From assembly GCA_964407855.1 (NCBI GenBank), contig CAYOXI010000012.1, forward strand, positions 1 through 49,581: a stretch of DNA of 49,581 bases, read 5' to 3'. Below, one piece after another: positions 1 through 7,915 of the stretch. The DNA comes from SHZI01 sp964407855. Lineage in GTDB: Bacteria > Pseudomonadota > Gammaproteobacteria > Steroidobacterales > GCA-2729495. The position numbers and the translations under genes are program-made. Position 1 is the stretch's first letter; each line of letters begins with the position of its first letter. Under the pieces are notes generated by a model. It searched no databases. It saw nothing but the letters and a program-made list of their open reading frames with translations, and had not been told where the DNA came from.

Positions 1-58
1 GGGGGTCCGATGACGAGCCCTGTCATTCGTTCAACCAGCGCCTGGGACGCGGCTGCCT

Positions 59-2230
59 TCAGGCGCGCCTGCTCCGCCGCCACGCATGGAACCGACCCAC
101 CCACTCCAGCAGGCGATGCGGCTGGTGGTTGCGCTTCCATTCACCGGCCGCGTACTTGTTGGCTTCGGACATCGTTGGATAGGTGTGGATGGTGCCGAGG
201 ATCCTGTTCAGGCCCAGGCCATGCTTCATCGCCAGCACGTACTCGGCGAGCAGGTCGCCGGCATGCGCGCCGACGATGGTGACTCCCAGTATCCTGTCCT
301 TGCCGGGCACCGTCAGCACCTTGACGAAACCGTGCGCAGCGCTGTCGGCGATTGCGCGGTCGAGGTCGTCGATGCCGTACTTCGTCACCTCATAGGCGAT
401 GTTCTTTTCCCTGGCCTCCTGTTCGTTCAGGCCGACGCGCGCCACCTCCGGGTCGATGAAGGTGGCCCACGGGATCACCGAATAGTCGGCCCTGAATTTC
501 CTGAACGTGCCGAACAGGGCGTTGACTGACGCATACCAGGCCTGGTGTGCCGCGGTGTGCGTGAACTGGAAGGGCCCGGCTACGTCACCGGCAGCCAGGA
601 TGTTGGGGTAGATCGTCTGCAGGTACTCGTTGGTCTCGATCGTGCGGCCGGCGGGAATGCCCAGTTCCTCCAGCCCATAGCCCTTCAGGCGCGCCACGCG
701 GCCCACTGCGCACAGCAGCTGGTCGAACCCGATGCGCATCTCCACCCCGGCGTTGTCCAGCACGATGAATCTGTGCTCGCCGTCTGCTCCGGATTCCTTC
801 ACACAGCGCAGCGCCTTGTGGCTGGTGAGCACGCGCACGCCATCAGCCTCGAGCGCTGCGCGGGCGACTGCGGAGACGTCCTCGTCCTCGCGGACCATGA
901 GGCGCGGCAGCATCTCCACCTGGGTCACCTGCGAGCCCAGGCGCGCGAAGCTCTGCGCCAGTTCGCAGCCGATGGGCCCACCCCCGAGTACCACCAGGCG
1001 CGCGGGAAGCTCACGCAGGCCCCACAGCGTGTCGCTGGTGAGGTAACCCACGTCGTCCAGGCCCGGCAGCGGTGGCACGAAGGGCATCGCGCCGGTGGCG
1101 ATGACGATGCTCTTCGTCGTCAGGGTCTGCCTGCGGCCCTCACCCTGGTCAATCTCCACCGTCCACGGGTTGACCATCTTCGCGTAACCTTGCACCACGT
1201 CCACGCCCAGACCGGTGTAGCGCTCGACCGAATCGTGCGGTTCGATCTCGCGCACCACACGCGCCACGCGCTCCATCACGTCGGCGAAGTTGATGGTGGC
1301 GTCGGCCCGGGCAATGCCGTAGTCGGCCGAGTGCTGCATCTGCCGCACCAGCGTGGCCGTCCTGATCAGCGCCTTGCTCGGCACGCAGCCGTAGTTCAGG
1401 CAGTCGCCACCCATCTTGTGGGTTTCCACCAGCGTGACCCTGGCCTTCAGCACCGCGGCGATGTAGCTCGTGACCAGTCCCGCCGCACCAGCGCCGATGA
1501 CGACCAGGTTTCGGTCGAAGGTCTTCGGCTTGACGTGCGCCCACCGCGCGTACACCTTGCGGCGCTGGATGACCTCGACGATCCTGCGGGCGATCAGCGG
1601 GAAGACGCCCAGCAGCACGAACGAGCCGATCAACCCTGGCGACAGGATGCCGCTCAGCGACTCGATGCGCGCCAGCTGCGTGCCGGCGTTCACGAACACC
1701 AGGGTGCCGGCCAGCATGCCGAGCTGGCTGGTCAGGTAGAACACGCTGGCCTTCATGCGCGTGAGGCCCATCACCAGGTTGATGACGAAGAACGGAATCA
1801 GGGGCACCAGCCGCAGCGTGAACAGGTAGAACGCGCCGTCTTTCTCGATGCCCTTGTTGATGTCGGCCAGGCGCGCGCCGAAGCGGCTTTGCACGCTGTC
1901 GCGCAGCACGTAGCGCGAAGCCAGGAAGGCCAGCGTGGCGCCGATGCTCGAGGCAAACGAGACGATGACCGTGCCCGCCAGCAGGCCGAAGATCGCTCCG
2001 CCCGCCAGCGTCATGATGGCTGCGCCGGGCAGCGACAAAGCCGTGACGGCCACGTAGACCACGAAGTACGCGCCGATCACCAGCCAGGGTCGTTGCCGGT
2101 ACAGCGCCTCGAAACCGGCCTGCTGTTGCTTGATGTACTCCAGGCTCAGGAACCGTCCGAGGTCGAAAAAGAAGTACGCCGCGACCAGTGTGGCCAGCAC
2201 GACGATCAGCAGCAGTTTCTTGCGGGACAT
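59..2230 (-). CDS. Membrane-anchored FAD-dependent disulfide oxidoreductase (TVP38/TMEM64 domain fused to pyridine nucleotide-disulfide reductase)
   Basis: A 723-residue fusion. Residues about 1-225 are hydrophobic, with several membrane segments and the TVP38/DedA-type motif RLVPLIPFF at 140-148. Residues about 240-715 are a class I pyridine nucleotide-disulfide oxidoreductase: the FAD-binding motif GAGAAG is at 246-251, the redox pair C277 and C282 lies in GGDCLNYGCVPSK, and a second dinucleotide fold (GGGPIGCELAQ) follows. The C-terminal dimer domain has the HTAAH motif but no mercury-binding cysteine pair, so it is not a mercuric reductase. It probably moves electrons between NAD(P)H and a membrane or periplasmic thiol or quinone; the substrate cannot be read. 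I chose ATG at 2230 because GAGGAG precedes it; an upstream in-frame TTG at 2254 is possible. It lies 41 bases after the heme ABC genes on the same strand and may be co-transcribed with them. Confidence 0.85.
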   Translation of the reverse strand: MSRKKLLLIVVLATLVAAYFFFDLGRFLSLEYIKQQQAGFEALYRQRPWLVIGAYFVVYVAVTALSLPGAAIMTLAGGAIFGLLAGTVIVSFASSIGATLAFLASRYVLRDSVQSRFGARLADINKGIEKDGAFYLFTLRLVPLIPFFVINLVMGLTRMKASVFYLTSQLGMLAGTLVFVNAGTQLARIESLSGILSPGLIGSFVLLGVFPLIARRIVEVIQRRKVYARWAHVKPKTFDRNLVVIGAGAAGLVTSYIAAVLKARVTLVETHKMGGDCLNYGCVPSKALIRTATLVRQMQHSADYGIARADATINFADVMERVARVVREIEPHDSVERYTGLGVDVVQGYAKMVNPWTVEIDQGEGRRQTLTTKSIVIATGAMPFVPPLPGLDDVGYLTSDTLWGLRELPARLVVLGGGPIGCELAQSFARLGSQVTQVEMLPRLMVREDEDVSAVARAALEADGVRVLTSHKALRCVKESGADGEHRFIVLDNAGVEMRIGFDQLLCAVGRVARLKGYGLEELGIPAGRTIETNEYLQTIYPNILAAGDVAGPFQFTHTAAHQAWYASVNALFGTFRKFRADYSVIPWATFIDPEVARVGLNEQEAREKNIAYEVTKYGIDDLDRAIADSAAHGFVKVLTVPGKDRILGVTIVGAHAGDLLAEYVLAMKHGLGLNRILGTIHTYPTMSEANKYAAGEWKRNHQPHRLLEWVGRFHAWRRSRRA

Positions 2231-2271
2231 CCGCTCTTCTCCTCGCAGTGCCAACCCGGCGGTGATTCCCG

Positions 2272-3066
2272 TCAGCTTCGCCGTATGGCTATCAGACGAC
2301 GGCCGGTAGCCGTGTCTGCAAGCACATCAACCGGGCAGCCATACCAGGCGCCCAGGTGCTCAGCCAGCAGCACTTCGTCCGGCCTGCCTGCGCCAACGCA
2401 CTTGCCATCCACCAGCACCAGTATCCGGTCGGCATAGGCGGCCGCCAGATTCAGGTCATGCAACACCGCCAGCACGGCGCTGCCGGCATCGGCAATGCGA
2501 CGCGCTGCGCCCAATACCCGCGCCTGCTGGGCCAGATCCAGCGCGGCTGTCGGTTCGTCCAGCAACAGCAGGCATTCCGCACCGGGCAATTGCCCCGGCC
2601 GGGTCATCAGTTGCGCAACAGCCTTGGCAAAGAAGGCACGCTGGCGCTCGCCACCGGACAGGGTGGGGACGGAGCGCTCGGCAAACTCCTTCAGGCCCGC
2701 CAGTTCGATGGCGGTTGCCACAAAAGCCTTGTCATGCCGGGCCAGCGGCGTGCCACGGTGCGGGGCGCGACCCAGTGCAACCAGTTCGCGCACGGTGAAG
2801 TCGAAGGCAAGCACAGGCGTCTGCCCCATCACGGCCATCTGGCGCGCCAGCAGGAGGCGACGCCAGTCACCCGCTGGTCTGCCGCCAATCGTCACGCGGC
2901 CGCGCTCCGGCTTCAGCTCGCCCGAAATAGCCCGCAGCAGTGTCGACTTGCCGGCGCCGTTAGGTCCGATGACCGCCATCAGCGTACCGGGCTGCAGCGA
3001 GACACTGACGGCATCGAGCCGCAAGCTGCCACCGAGCCGCACAGCCAGTTCCTGCGCTTCAAGCAT
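2272..3066 (-). CDS. hmuV: Heme ABC transporter ATP-binding protein HmuV
   Basis: A 264-residue ABC ATPase that would power heme or iron-complex import across the inner membrane. Visible motifs: Walker A GPNGAGKST at 34-42, signature LSGGERQR from 136, Walker B LLLLDEP at 166-172, and the switch histidine in VLHDLN (H203). The C-terminal segment with YGCPVDVL fits the HmuV/FecE branch. The ATG at 3066 overlaps the last 8 bases of the permease gene, so translation is probably coupled; an 18-codon upstream extension exists but would run further into hmuU. A vitamin B12 importer (BtuD) is the main alternative, but the partner binding protein looks like HmuT. Confidence 0.85.
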   Translation of the reverse strand: MLEAQELAVRLGGSLRLDAVSVSLQPGTLMAVIGPNGAGKSTLLRAISGELKPERGRVTIGGRPAGDWRRLLLARQMAVMGQTPVLAFDFTVRELVALGRAPHRGTPLARHDKAFVATAIELAGLKEFAERSVPTLSGGERQRAFFAKAVAQLMTRPGQLPGAECLLLLDEPTAALDLAQQARVLGAARRIADAGSAVLAVLHDLNLAAAYADRILVLVDGKCVGAGRPDEVLLAEHLGAWYGCPVDVLADTATGRRLIAIRRS

Positions 3067-4156
3067 GGAAGGCAGCCCCGCGCTTGTGGCGCAGTAGCCA
3101 GAGGAAGAAGGGTCCGCCAATCAGTGCTGTCAGCACGCCGATGGGGAGCTCGGCCGGCGCGACACTGGTACGGGCAATGATGTCAGCGACAGTCAGCAGC
3201 AGCGCGCCGATCAGCGCCGAGAGCGGCAATACCACGCGATGATCAGGGCCCACCAGCAGGCGGCTGAGGTGCGGCGCGATGAGGCCCACAAAGCCGATGA
3301 CGCCACAGGTTGCGACCACTGCGCCGGCGCCTACACAGGTGAGGAGCAGTACCCCTACCTTGAGCAGCTCGACGCGGTAGCCCAGATGCAGCGCCTCGCT
3401 GTCACCCAGTAACAGCGCATTGAGTGCTGCCATCAATATGATTCCGCTGGCCAGCAGAACCCCAAACGCCGGCACCACAACCTGCACCTGCCACCAGCTG
3501 GCGGCGGCCAGGCTGCCGAGGCTCCAGAAAGTCAGATCCCGCAACTGCGCATCGTCGGCGACGAAGCTCAGCAGCCCGATACCTGCACCCGCCATGGCAT
3601 TGACCGCAATACCACACAGCAGCATGGTCATGACATTGACGCGCCCATCCTGCCGCGCCAGCGTAAACACAATTGCAGTGGCGGTGAGGCTGCCGAGAAA
3701 CGCGGCGCCAGGCAGCGCGAACATCGCAGTGCCCGGCGACAGACCGGCAAAATGCGCGGCACCGATGACAATCATGGTCACCGCCCCCAGCGCCCCGCCG
3801 GCTGAGACCCCGATCAGCGCCGGATCCGCCAGTGGATTGCGAAACAAGGCCTGCATCAGCACACCGGTCATCGCCAGCGCCGCACCCGCAGCCACGCCGA
3901 GCAGCACACGCGGCAGTCGCACGTTCAGTAAAATGCTCTTCTGGACCGCATTCGCAGCTTCACCCGTGCCAGGCAAACCGAGCGCGAAACCCAGGGTATC
4001 CAGCACGACCAGTGGCGGTATCGGTACCGCGCCTGTGCCCAGCGCAAACAGCAATGCGCACAGCAGTCCAATGCCGGCCGCCCAGATTGACAGCTGTGGG
4101 CGATGTCGCAGTGACAGGTGGTGTGGTGCGGCGGTATCAGCCCTGTTGGCGTTCAT
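3059..4156 (-). CDS. hmuU: Heme ABC transporter permease HmuU (FecCD family)
   Basis: A 365-residue polytopic inner-membrane protein of the FecCD/BtuC permease family, the channel half of a heme or siderophore importer. Family landmarks include RLPRVLLGVAAGAALAMTG near residue 85, RNPLADPALIGVSAGGALG, and GLIAPHLSRLLVG with DHR near the coupling region. About ten hydrophobic segments are visible. Its ATG overlaps the end of hmuT (ATGA, 4153-4156) and its end overlaps the start of hmuV, so the three genes form a tight operon. The substrate is inferred from the HmuT-like binding protein. Confidence 0.87.
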   Translation of the reverse strand: MNANRADTAAPHHLSLRHRPQLSIWAAGIGLLCALLFALGTGAVPIPPLVVLDTLGFALGLPGTGEAANAVQKSILLNVRLPRVLLGVAAGAALAMTGVLMQALFRNPLADPALIGVSAGGALGAVTMIVIGAAHFAGLSPGTAMFALPGAAFLGSLTATAIVFTLARQDGRVNVMTMLLCGIAVNAMAGAGIGLLSFVADDAQLRDLTFWSLGSLAAASWWQVQVVVPAFGVLLASGIILMAALNALLLGDSEALHLGYRVELLKVGVLLLTCVGAGAVVATCGVIGFVGLIAPHLSRLLVGPDHRVVLPLSALIGALLLTVADIIARTSVAPAELPIGVLTALIGGPFFLWLLRHKRGAAFHA

Positions 4157-5028
4157 GCGCCGGGCCCGAGCTCGGGATGCAGCTGTTCTGCCAGTGCGCG
4201 AATGGCCTTCGGGCTATAGAGTCCCAATCCCTGCAGATAGGCCTCAGGCAAGGCGATCACGTTGTTGTTGCGGCCGGCTGGTGTCAGTAACGCCCCCGGC
4301 GCGCCCAAGGCAACGGGCGCGCCACCGCTGAGTTCGAGGCCTTCCTGATTGACCAGGAAGAAATCCGGCGCTGCCGCCAGCATCGTCTCCTGACTCATCG
4401 GCTTGAAGTACTCGATACCATCGGTGACGTTGTCAGCTCCGGCCAGTTCGATCAGTAGTGCGATATGGGTGTCGGCTCCCGCCACGAGCGTGGGCCGGCC
4501 GCCGCCAGACAGAATGAACAACCCGCGTGGCCGCTTGGTGGCGCCGCGGGCAAAGTCCAGCGCTTCGGCAAGCTCGGCTTCGAACGCAGCCACGAGGGCA
4601 GCAGCCTCTGTGGTGCGCCCAAGGCGTTCGCCGATTTCACGGATGCGCTCGGGGACAATATCCAGACTGGCAATGTCATCGGGAAAGAAATGCACCGCCA
4701 CACCGGCAGCTTCCAGCTGGCTGATGATTTCCGGGCGTGTCTGGCCGCCCGCCAGAAGCGCCACAGTCGGTTCCAGCGACAACATGGTCTCAGCCGACAT
4801 GCTGCGGAAACCAGGAATTACCGGTACGCCTGCCAGCTCCGTAATGTGATCGGTGCCGTCAGAGATGCCCACCACCTGATCTGCGGCGCCGAGAGCAACG
4901 ACAATTTCTGCGATATAGCTGCCGAGTACCAGATAGCGCGCGGTCTCGTCAGGCGTCAGTTCGGCCGGCTGCGGCGCACAGGCGGCAATCAGCAGCAGCA
5001 TGGCGGGAAGAGGCATGCACAACTTCAT
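4153..5028 (-). CDS. hmuT: Heme-binding lipoprotein HmuT (ABC substrate-binding protein)
   Basis: A 291-residue periplasmic binding protein that would hand heme to HmuUV. The N-terminus is a lipoprotein signal: a hydrophobic stretch ends in LIAAC, with lipidated C17. The fold is the two-lobed helical-backbone type, with landmarks VLGSYIAEIVVALGAADQVVG, SAETMLSLEPTVAL and TPAGRNNNVIAL. The start ATG at 5028 has AGGGA about 8 bases upstream. No TonB-dependent heme receptor, hemophore or heme oxygenase lies in the window, and I see no Fur box just upstream. Cobalamin or a siderophore are alternative ligands. Confidence 0.82.
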   Translation of the reverse strand: MKLCMPLPAMLLLIAACAPQPAELTPDETARYLVLGSYIAEIVVALGAADQVVGISDGTDHITELAGVPVIPGFRSMSAETMLSLEPTVALLAGGQTRPEIISQLEAAGVAVHFFPDDIASLDIVPERIREIGERLGRTTEAAALVAAFEAELAEALDFARGATKRPRGLFILSGGGRPTLVAGADTHIALLIELAGADNVTDGIEYFKPMSQETMLAAAPDFFLVNQEGLELSGGAPVALGAPGALLTPAGRNNNVIALPEAYLQGLGLYSPKAIRALAEQLHPELGPGA

Positions 5029-5083
5029 GAGTCAGTCCCTGAGTGATGCATCAGCTGCCCGGGGGCGCGCCGCCGGATCGCCA

Positions 5084-5629
5084 TCAGGCCTTCGGGGCGG
5101 GCTCAATCAGCTGCTTGCTGCCCGGGTACGGGAAGTCGCGCCAGACCTTGATCTTGTTGTCTTCGATCAGGAAGTAGCCGGCCACGCGAAAGCGCATGCG
5201 GGGCACCTTGCTGCCAGGGAAGGGGTAAAACTCGTCAATACGATCGTTGATGACGATCTGGCCAATCGCGTACTGGCGGAGGTTGATCCAGTCCACTTTT
5301 TCCAGGCCGCTGAACATGCTGGCGTTGTGCTTGTGGAAGGCGTCAATGCCGACGATGTCGGGCATGCCGGCGGTGATCTGGTACACGACGTCATCGGCAA
5401 CGTACTTTGACAGCACGTCAGCATCGCGGGTGGCGTAGTCGGCCACGAAACTGGTGATGAGCTCGGCGTTGGCTTTTTCCAGCGCCAGCTGTTGGGCCTC
5501 CGTCAGCTCAATTCGCGGGGCGGTATGGCCGCCAGCGATGGATGCCTGCATGCCCAGCATGGCGAGCATGCTGGCGCCCATGAGGAGGTTGCGGCGACTG
5601 ATCGGATCATGCGGGTACTGGTGTGACAA
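5084..5629 (-). CDS. Tat-exported limonene-1,2-epoxide hydrolase-like protein (SnoaL/NTF2 fold)
   Basis: A 181-residue protein. Residues 1-33 look like a twin-arginine signal (SRRNLLMGAS at 11-20, then a hydrophobic run), suggesting folded export to the periplasm. The rest is an NTF2-like cone fold closest to limonene-1,2-epoxide hydrolase. The Arg-Asp-Asp triad known from that family can be placed at R130, D132 (NDRIDEF) and D165 (WRDF), so it may be active on an unknown epoxide or another small ligand. The start is TTG at 5629, decided by GAGGAG seven bases upstream; no ATG lies near. It is 55 bases upstream of hmuT on the same strand, so it may be the first gene of the heme operon. Most family members are cytoplasmic, which makes the export signal unusual. 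Confidence 0.75.
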   Translation of the reverse strand: MSHQYPHDPISRRNLLMGASMLAMLGMQASIAGGHTAPRIELTEAQQLALEKANAELITSFVADYATRDADVLSKYVADDVVYQITAGMPDIVGIDAFHKHNASMFSGLEKVDWINLRQYAIGQIVINDRIDEFYPFPGSKVPRMRFRVAGYFLIEDNKIKVWRDFPYPGSKQLIEPAPKA

Positions 5630-5866
5630 GCAAAGCTCCTCAGGATCGGCTTACAGAGTTGCCATTTATTAAAGCACAACAGCCCGCGCGGATCGGGGCC
5701 GTCACCGAAGGTACCGGACCCGTTCTCCGGGCGACCGCACGCCGACCAGCAGCCCGATATGCACAAGGCCCCAGAGCCACCAGCAGCCCGCCAACCGCCG
5801 CCGGTACGATGCGCAGCGAAGCAATCGTCTGGGCCGTGCCGTGTAACCGGGTGTCGGTGGCCACGC

Positions 5867-6208
5867 CTAGGCGGCGCAGGCCAGGCACTCGGCCGAAGCG
5901 GGGCGGGCAGCCAGGCGAGCGGCACTGATGGATTCCCCGCAGCCGGTGCAAATTCCGTAGGTACCGGCAGCGAGCCGGGCCAGGGCTGCGTCGATGGCAG
6001 CCACCTCGATGGTGGCCTCGTTTTCCAGTGCCGAGACCACATCCAGATTGGCGAGCTCGGTGGCCTGCTCTTCTGAATCCCGGTCCAGAGGCGTCCGGGC
6101 ATGGGCGTGGATTGTTTCGAGGCGCTGCCGGAGGACTATCCGGTCAGCCAGCAGTCGCTGGCGCATTTCCTGGAGGGCAACCTCGTTCAGGCCCGTTTGT
6201 GCGGTCAT
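5867..6208 (-). CDS. Short DksA/TraR-family zinc-finger protein
   Basis: A 113-residue protein of the DksA/TraR family, whose members bind in the RNA polymerase secondary channel and adjust transcription. A predicted coiled coil covers about residues 10-80, with acidic residues between its arms (PLDRDSEEQATE). The C-terminal C4 zinc finger is CTGC-x17-CLAC. It is shorter than E. coli DksA (151 residues), so it is probably a paralogue rather than the main DksA. The start ATG at 6208 is chosen for the GAGGAG seven bases before it; an ATG at 6229 in frame is less well placed. The 237 bases between its stop and the next gene (5630-5866) hold no convincing gene. Confidence 0.82.
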   Translation of the reverse strand: MTAQTGLNEVALQEMRQRLLADRIVLRQRLETIHAHARTPLDRDSEEQATELANLDVVSALENEATIEVAAIDAALARLAAGTYGICTGCGESISAARLAARPASAECLACAA

Positions 6209-6406
6209 GGTCTGGCTCCTCAGCGGCAACGGTCAGCTAAAAGTAGCCCTTCCCGGCTCAATGGTCTTCAGGCAGGGGTCGGGTGAGGCGTCCCTGCGGA
6301 CATGCTGGTTCCCCGCTTGCATCGATGATACAGAAATCTGTATGTTTGAGATGATGAAGACGACTCCCGACATCAACGACCCGTTGGTCGCCGACGCCTG
6401 ACGTCA

Positions 6407-6622
6407 ATGTCCTCGTTGCAGCGTCGCGCAGCGATCAACCTCACCATCGTCGAGGATGCCGTGGCCTTCATCGATGCACTGCTTGCGGCTCAGGGTGTTC
6501 ACCTCGCGCCGCCTGGACCCGAGTGGCCGCGTCGGCGACAGCTGTGCCTTGAAAAGCACCTCAAGGGAGATCCCGTTCCGGAAGCGTGGCTAGCCGCCGC
6601 GACGAAGGGGTCGGTCAGCTGA
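6407..6622 (+). CDS. Small hypothetical protein
   Basis: A 71-residue reading frame I do not recognise. It is mildly hydrophobic at the N-terminus (INLTIVEDAVAFIDALLAAQG) and rich in Pro, Trp and Lys afterwards. No signal peptide or known motif is visible. The ATG at 6407 has no clear ribosome binding site. It overlaps the likely GTG start of tadA by 37 bases in another frame, which would fit translational coupling. If it is not real, 6209-6585 is a stretch of about 380 bases with no gene. Confidence 0.4.
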   Translation: MSSLQRRAAINLTIVEDAVAFIDALLAAQGVHLAPPGPEWPRRRQLCLEKHLKGDPVPEAWLAAATKGSVS

Positions 6623-7122
6623 CGACGCGAGAGACCATCGGCAGTCTGGACTGCGGCGCGCCATCAGCCCGCAGTGACGGGGACTGCATGCGCCGGGCCC
6701 TTGAGCTGGCCCGTCAGGCCGAAGCGGCCGGCGAGGTGCCGGTGGGTGCCCTGCTGGTGCTGGAGGGCGTGGTCATCGGCGAAGGCTGGAACCGGCCCAT
6801 TGCCAGCTGTGACCCGACTTCCCATGCGGAGATCGAAGCGCTGCGGGCCGGTGCGCGGCGGCTCGGCAATTACCGGCTCACCGGCAGCACGCTTTACGTG
6901 ACCATGGAGCCCTGTCCGATGTGCGCCGGGGCGATGATCCATGCCCGGGTGGGCCGGCTGGTGTACGGCACCACCGATCTGCGGGCCGGGGCGGCGGGCA
7001 CTGTCATCGACGTGCTGGGCGGGCCGGCAGCCAATCACCGCGTGCAGGTCACCGGTGACGTGCTGGCCGGCGAGTGCCGGGAACTGCTGCAGCAGTTCTT
7101 CCGCACCCGGCGCAGCGGCTGA
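6586..7122 (+). CDS. tadA: tRNA-specific adenosine deaminase TadA
   Basis: Converts A34 to inosine in the wobble position of tRNA-Arg(ACG), an essential step in bacteria. The zinc and catalytic residues are clear: H80 and E82 in TSHAEIEAL, and C110 and C113 in EPCPMCAGAM. The segment VPVGALLVLEGVVIGEGWNRPI matches the family closely. The start is a GTG at 6586 with only weak ribosome-binding signals. Because conserved sequence begins about five residues before the ATG at 6688, that ATG is probably too late, so the N-terminal 30 residues are uncertain. mltF follows in the opposite direction and purL lies further on, an association also seen in other gammaproteobacteria. Confidence 0.92.
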   Translation: MASRRDEGVGQLTTRETIGSLDCGAPSARSDGDCMRRALELARQAEAAGEVPVGALLVLEGVVIGEGWNRPIASCDPTSHAEIEALRAGARRLGNYRLTGSTLYVTMEPCPMCAGAMIHARVGRLVYGTTDLRAGAAGTVIDVLGGPAANHRVQVTGDVLAGECRELLQQFFRTRRSG

Positions 7123-7152
7123 GCATCCCTTATCTACTGGAGGAGCGACGTG

Positions 7153-7829
7153 ATGTCCCGCGTGGAACTGCTTCGTAAAGCCTGCTTCGGCATTCTCCTC
7201 GGCAGCCAGGTAATCCTGGCGCAGGTTGCCTCAGCCGCGCCGGGTCCCGTAGCACCGACCATCGAAACGCCGGAACTCGCTGGTCTGCTGGCCGGTCTGC
7301 TGGCCAGGCAGCAGGCCGGGCAGCAGGCGTCGGGGCAGGCAGGGGACTTCGTCCTCGTCGACGTGCGCAGCGAGCGGGAAGCCGCCGTCTCCGTCANNNN
7401 NNNNNNNNNNNNNNNNNNNNNNNNNNNNNNNNNNNNNNNNNNNNNNNNNNNNNNNNNNNNNNNNNNNNNNNNNNNNNNNNNNNNNNNNNNNNNNNNGGGG
7501 ACTTCGTCCTCGTCGACGTGCGCAGCGAGCGGGAAGCCGCCGTCTCCGTCATCCCCGGGGCGATGACCGTCGCCGAGTTCGAGCGCGATGCCGTCAGCCA
7601 CCAGGGCAAACTGGTGATCCCCTACTGCACCGTCGGTGGGCGCAGCGGAGCCTACGCCCGCAAGCTGGCCAGCGAGGGATGGGATGTCCGGAACTACGCC
7701 GGGAGCATCATCGCCTGGGCTGCCGCAGGCCAACCGCTGGTGACTCCCGACGGCAATCCCACGCGCCGTGTCCACACCTACAACGCCCGTATCGCCGCGC
7801 CCGCCGGCTACGAGCAGGTCACCGACTAG
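7153..7829 (+). CDS. Secreted rhodanese-domain protein (interrupted by an artefactual N block)
   Basis: Read as 7153-7396 joined to 7552-7829, this is one 173-residue protein. Residues 1-29 are a signal peptide, so it is probably periplasmic. A single rhodanese domain follows, with the active-site loop CTVGGRSG; C107 would carry the persulfide. It likely moves sulfur or acts on thiols. The N run at 7397-7496 splits the gene, but 7342-7396 and 7497-7551 are identical 55-base sequences; removing the Ns and one copy leaves an intact frame. The ATG at 7153 sits seven bases after GGAGGAG; a GTG at 7150 is the alternative. The tail after residue 145 is not part of the domain and has no known motif. 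Confidence 0.8.
7397..7496. other. 100-N scaffold block, probably spurious
   Basis: Exactly 100 N. The 55 bases to its left (7342-7396) are identical to the 55 bases to its right (7497-7551), as when two contigs that share a k-mer-sized end are scaffolded without merging. Nothing seems to be missing. Confidence 0.93.
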
Positions 7830-7915
7830 GGCCAGCACCGTCCGCGACGGGGACGGACCGGTGGTGCGGCTGCCCCGGGCCGACCGAGCCGGAGGAATGG
7901 GCGTGGCGACCGGGT

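Noticed and set aside
545..2437. A long plus-strand open frame (about 630 codons).
   Set aside because: It is the antisense of the flavin oxidoreductase gene, with a low-complexity His/Gln/Arg/Asp-rich composition typical of shadow frames in GC-rich DNA.
5630..5866. A possible small gene or gene remnant with a short hydrophobic stretch on the minus strand.
   Set aside because: No start with a ribosome binding site, no family resemblance, and the frame runs into the DksA-like gene. Nothing firm can be called.
7342..7551. A 55-base direct repeat around the N block as a biological repeat or duplication.
   Set aside because: The identity is exact, abuts the Ns on both sides and merges into one intact reading frame, so an assembly overlap explains it better.
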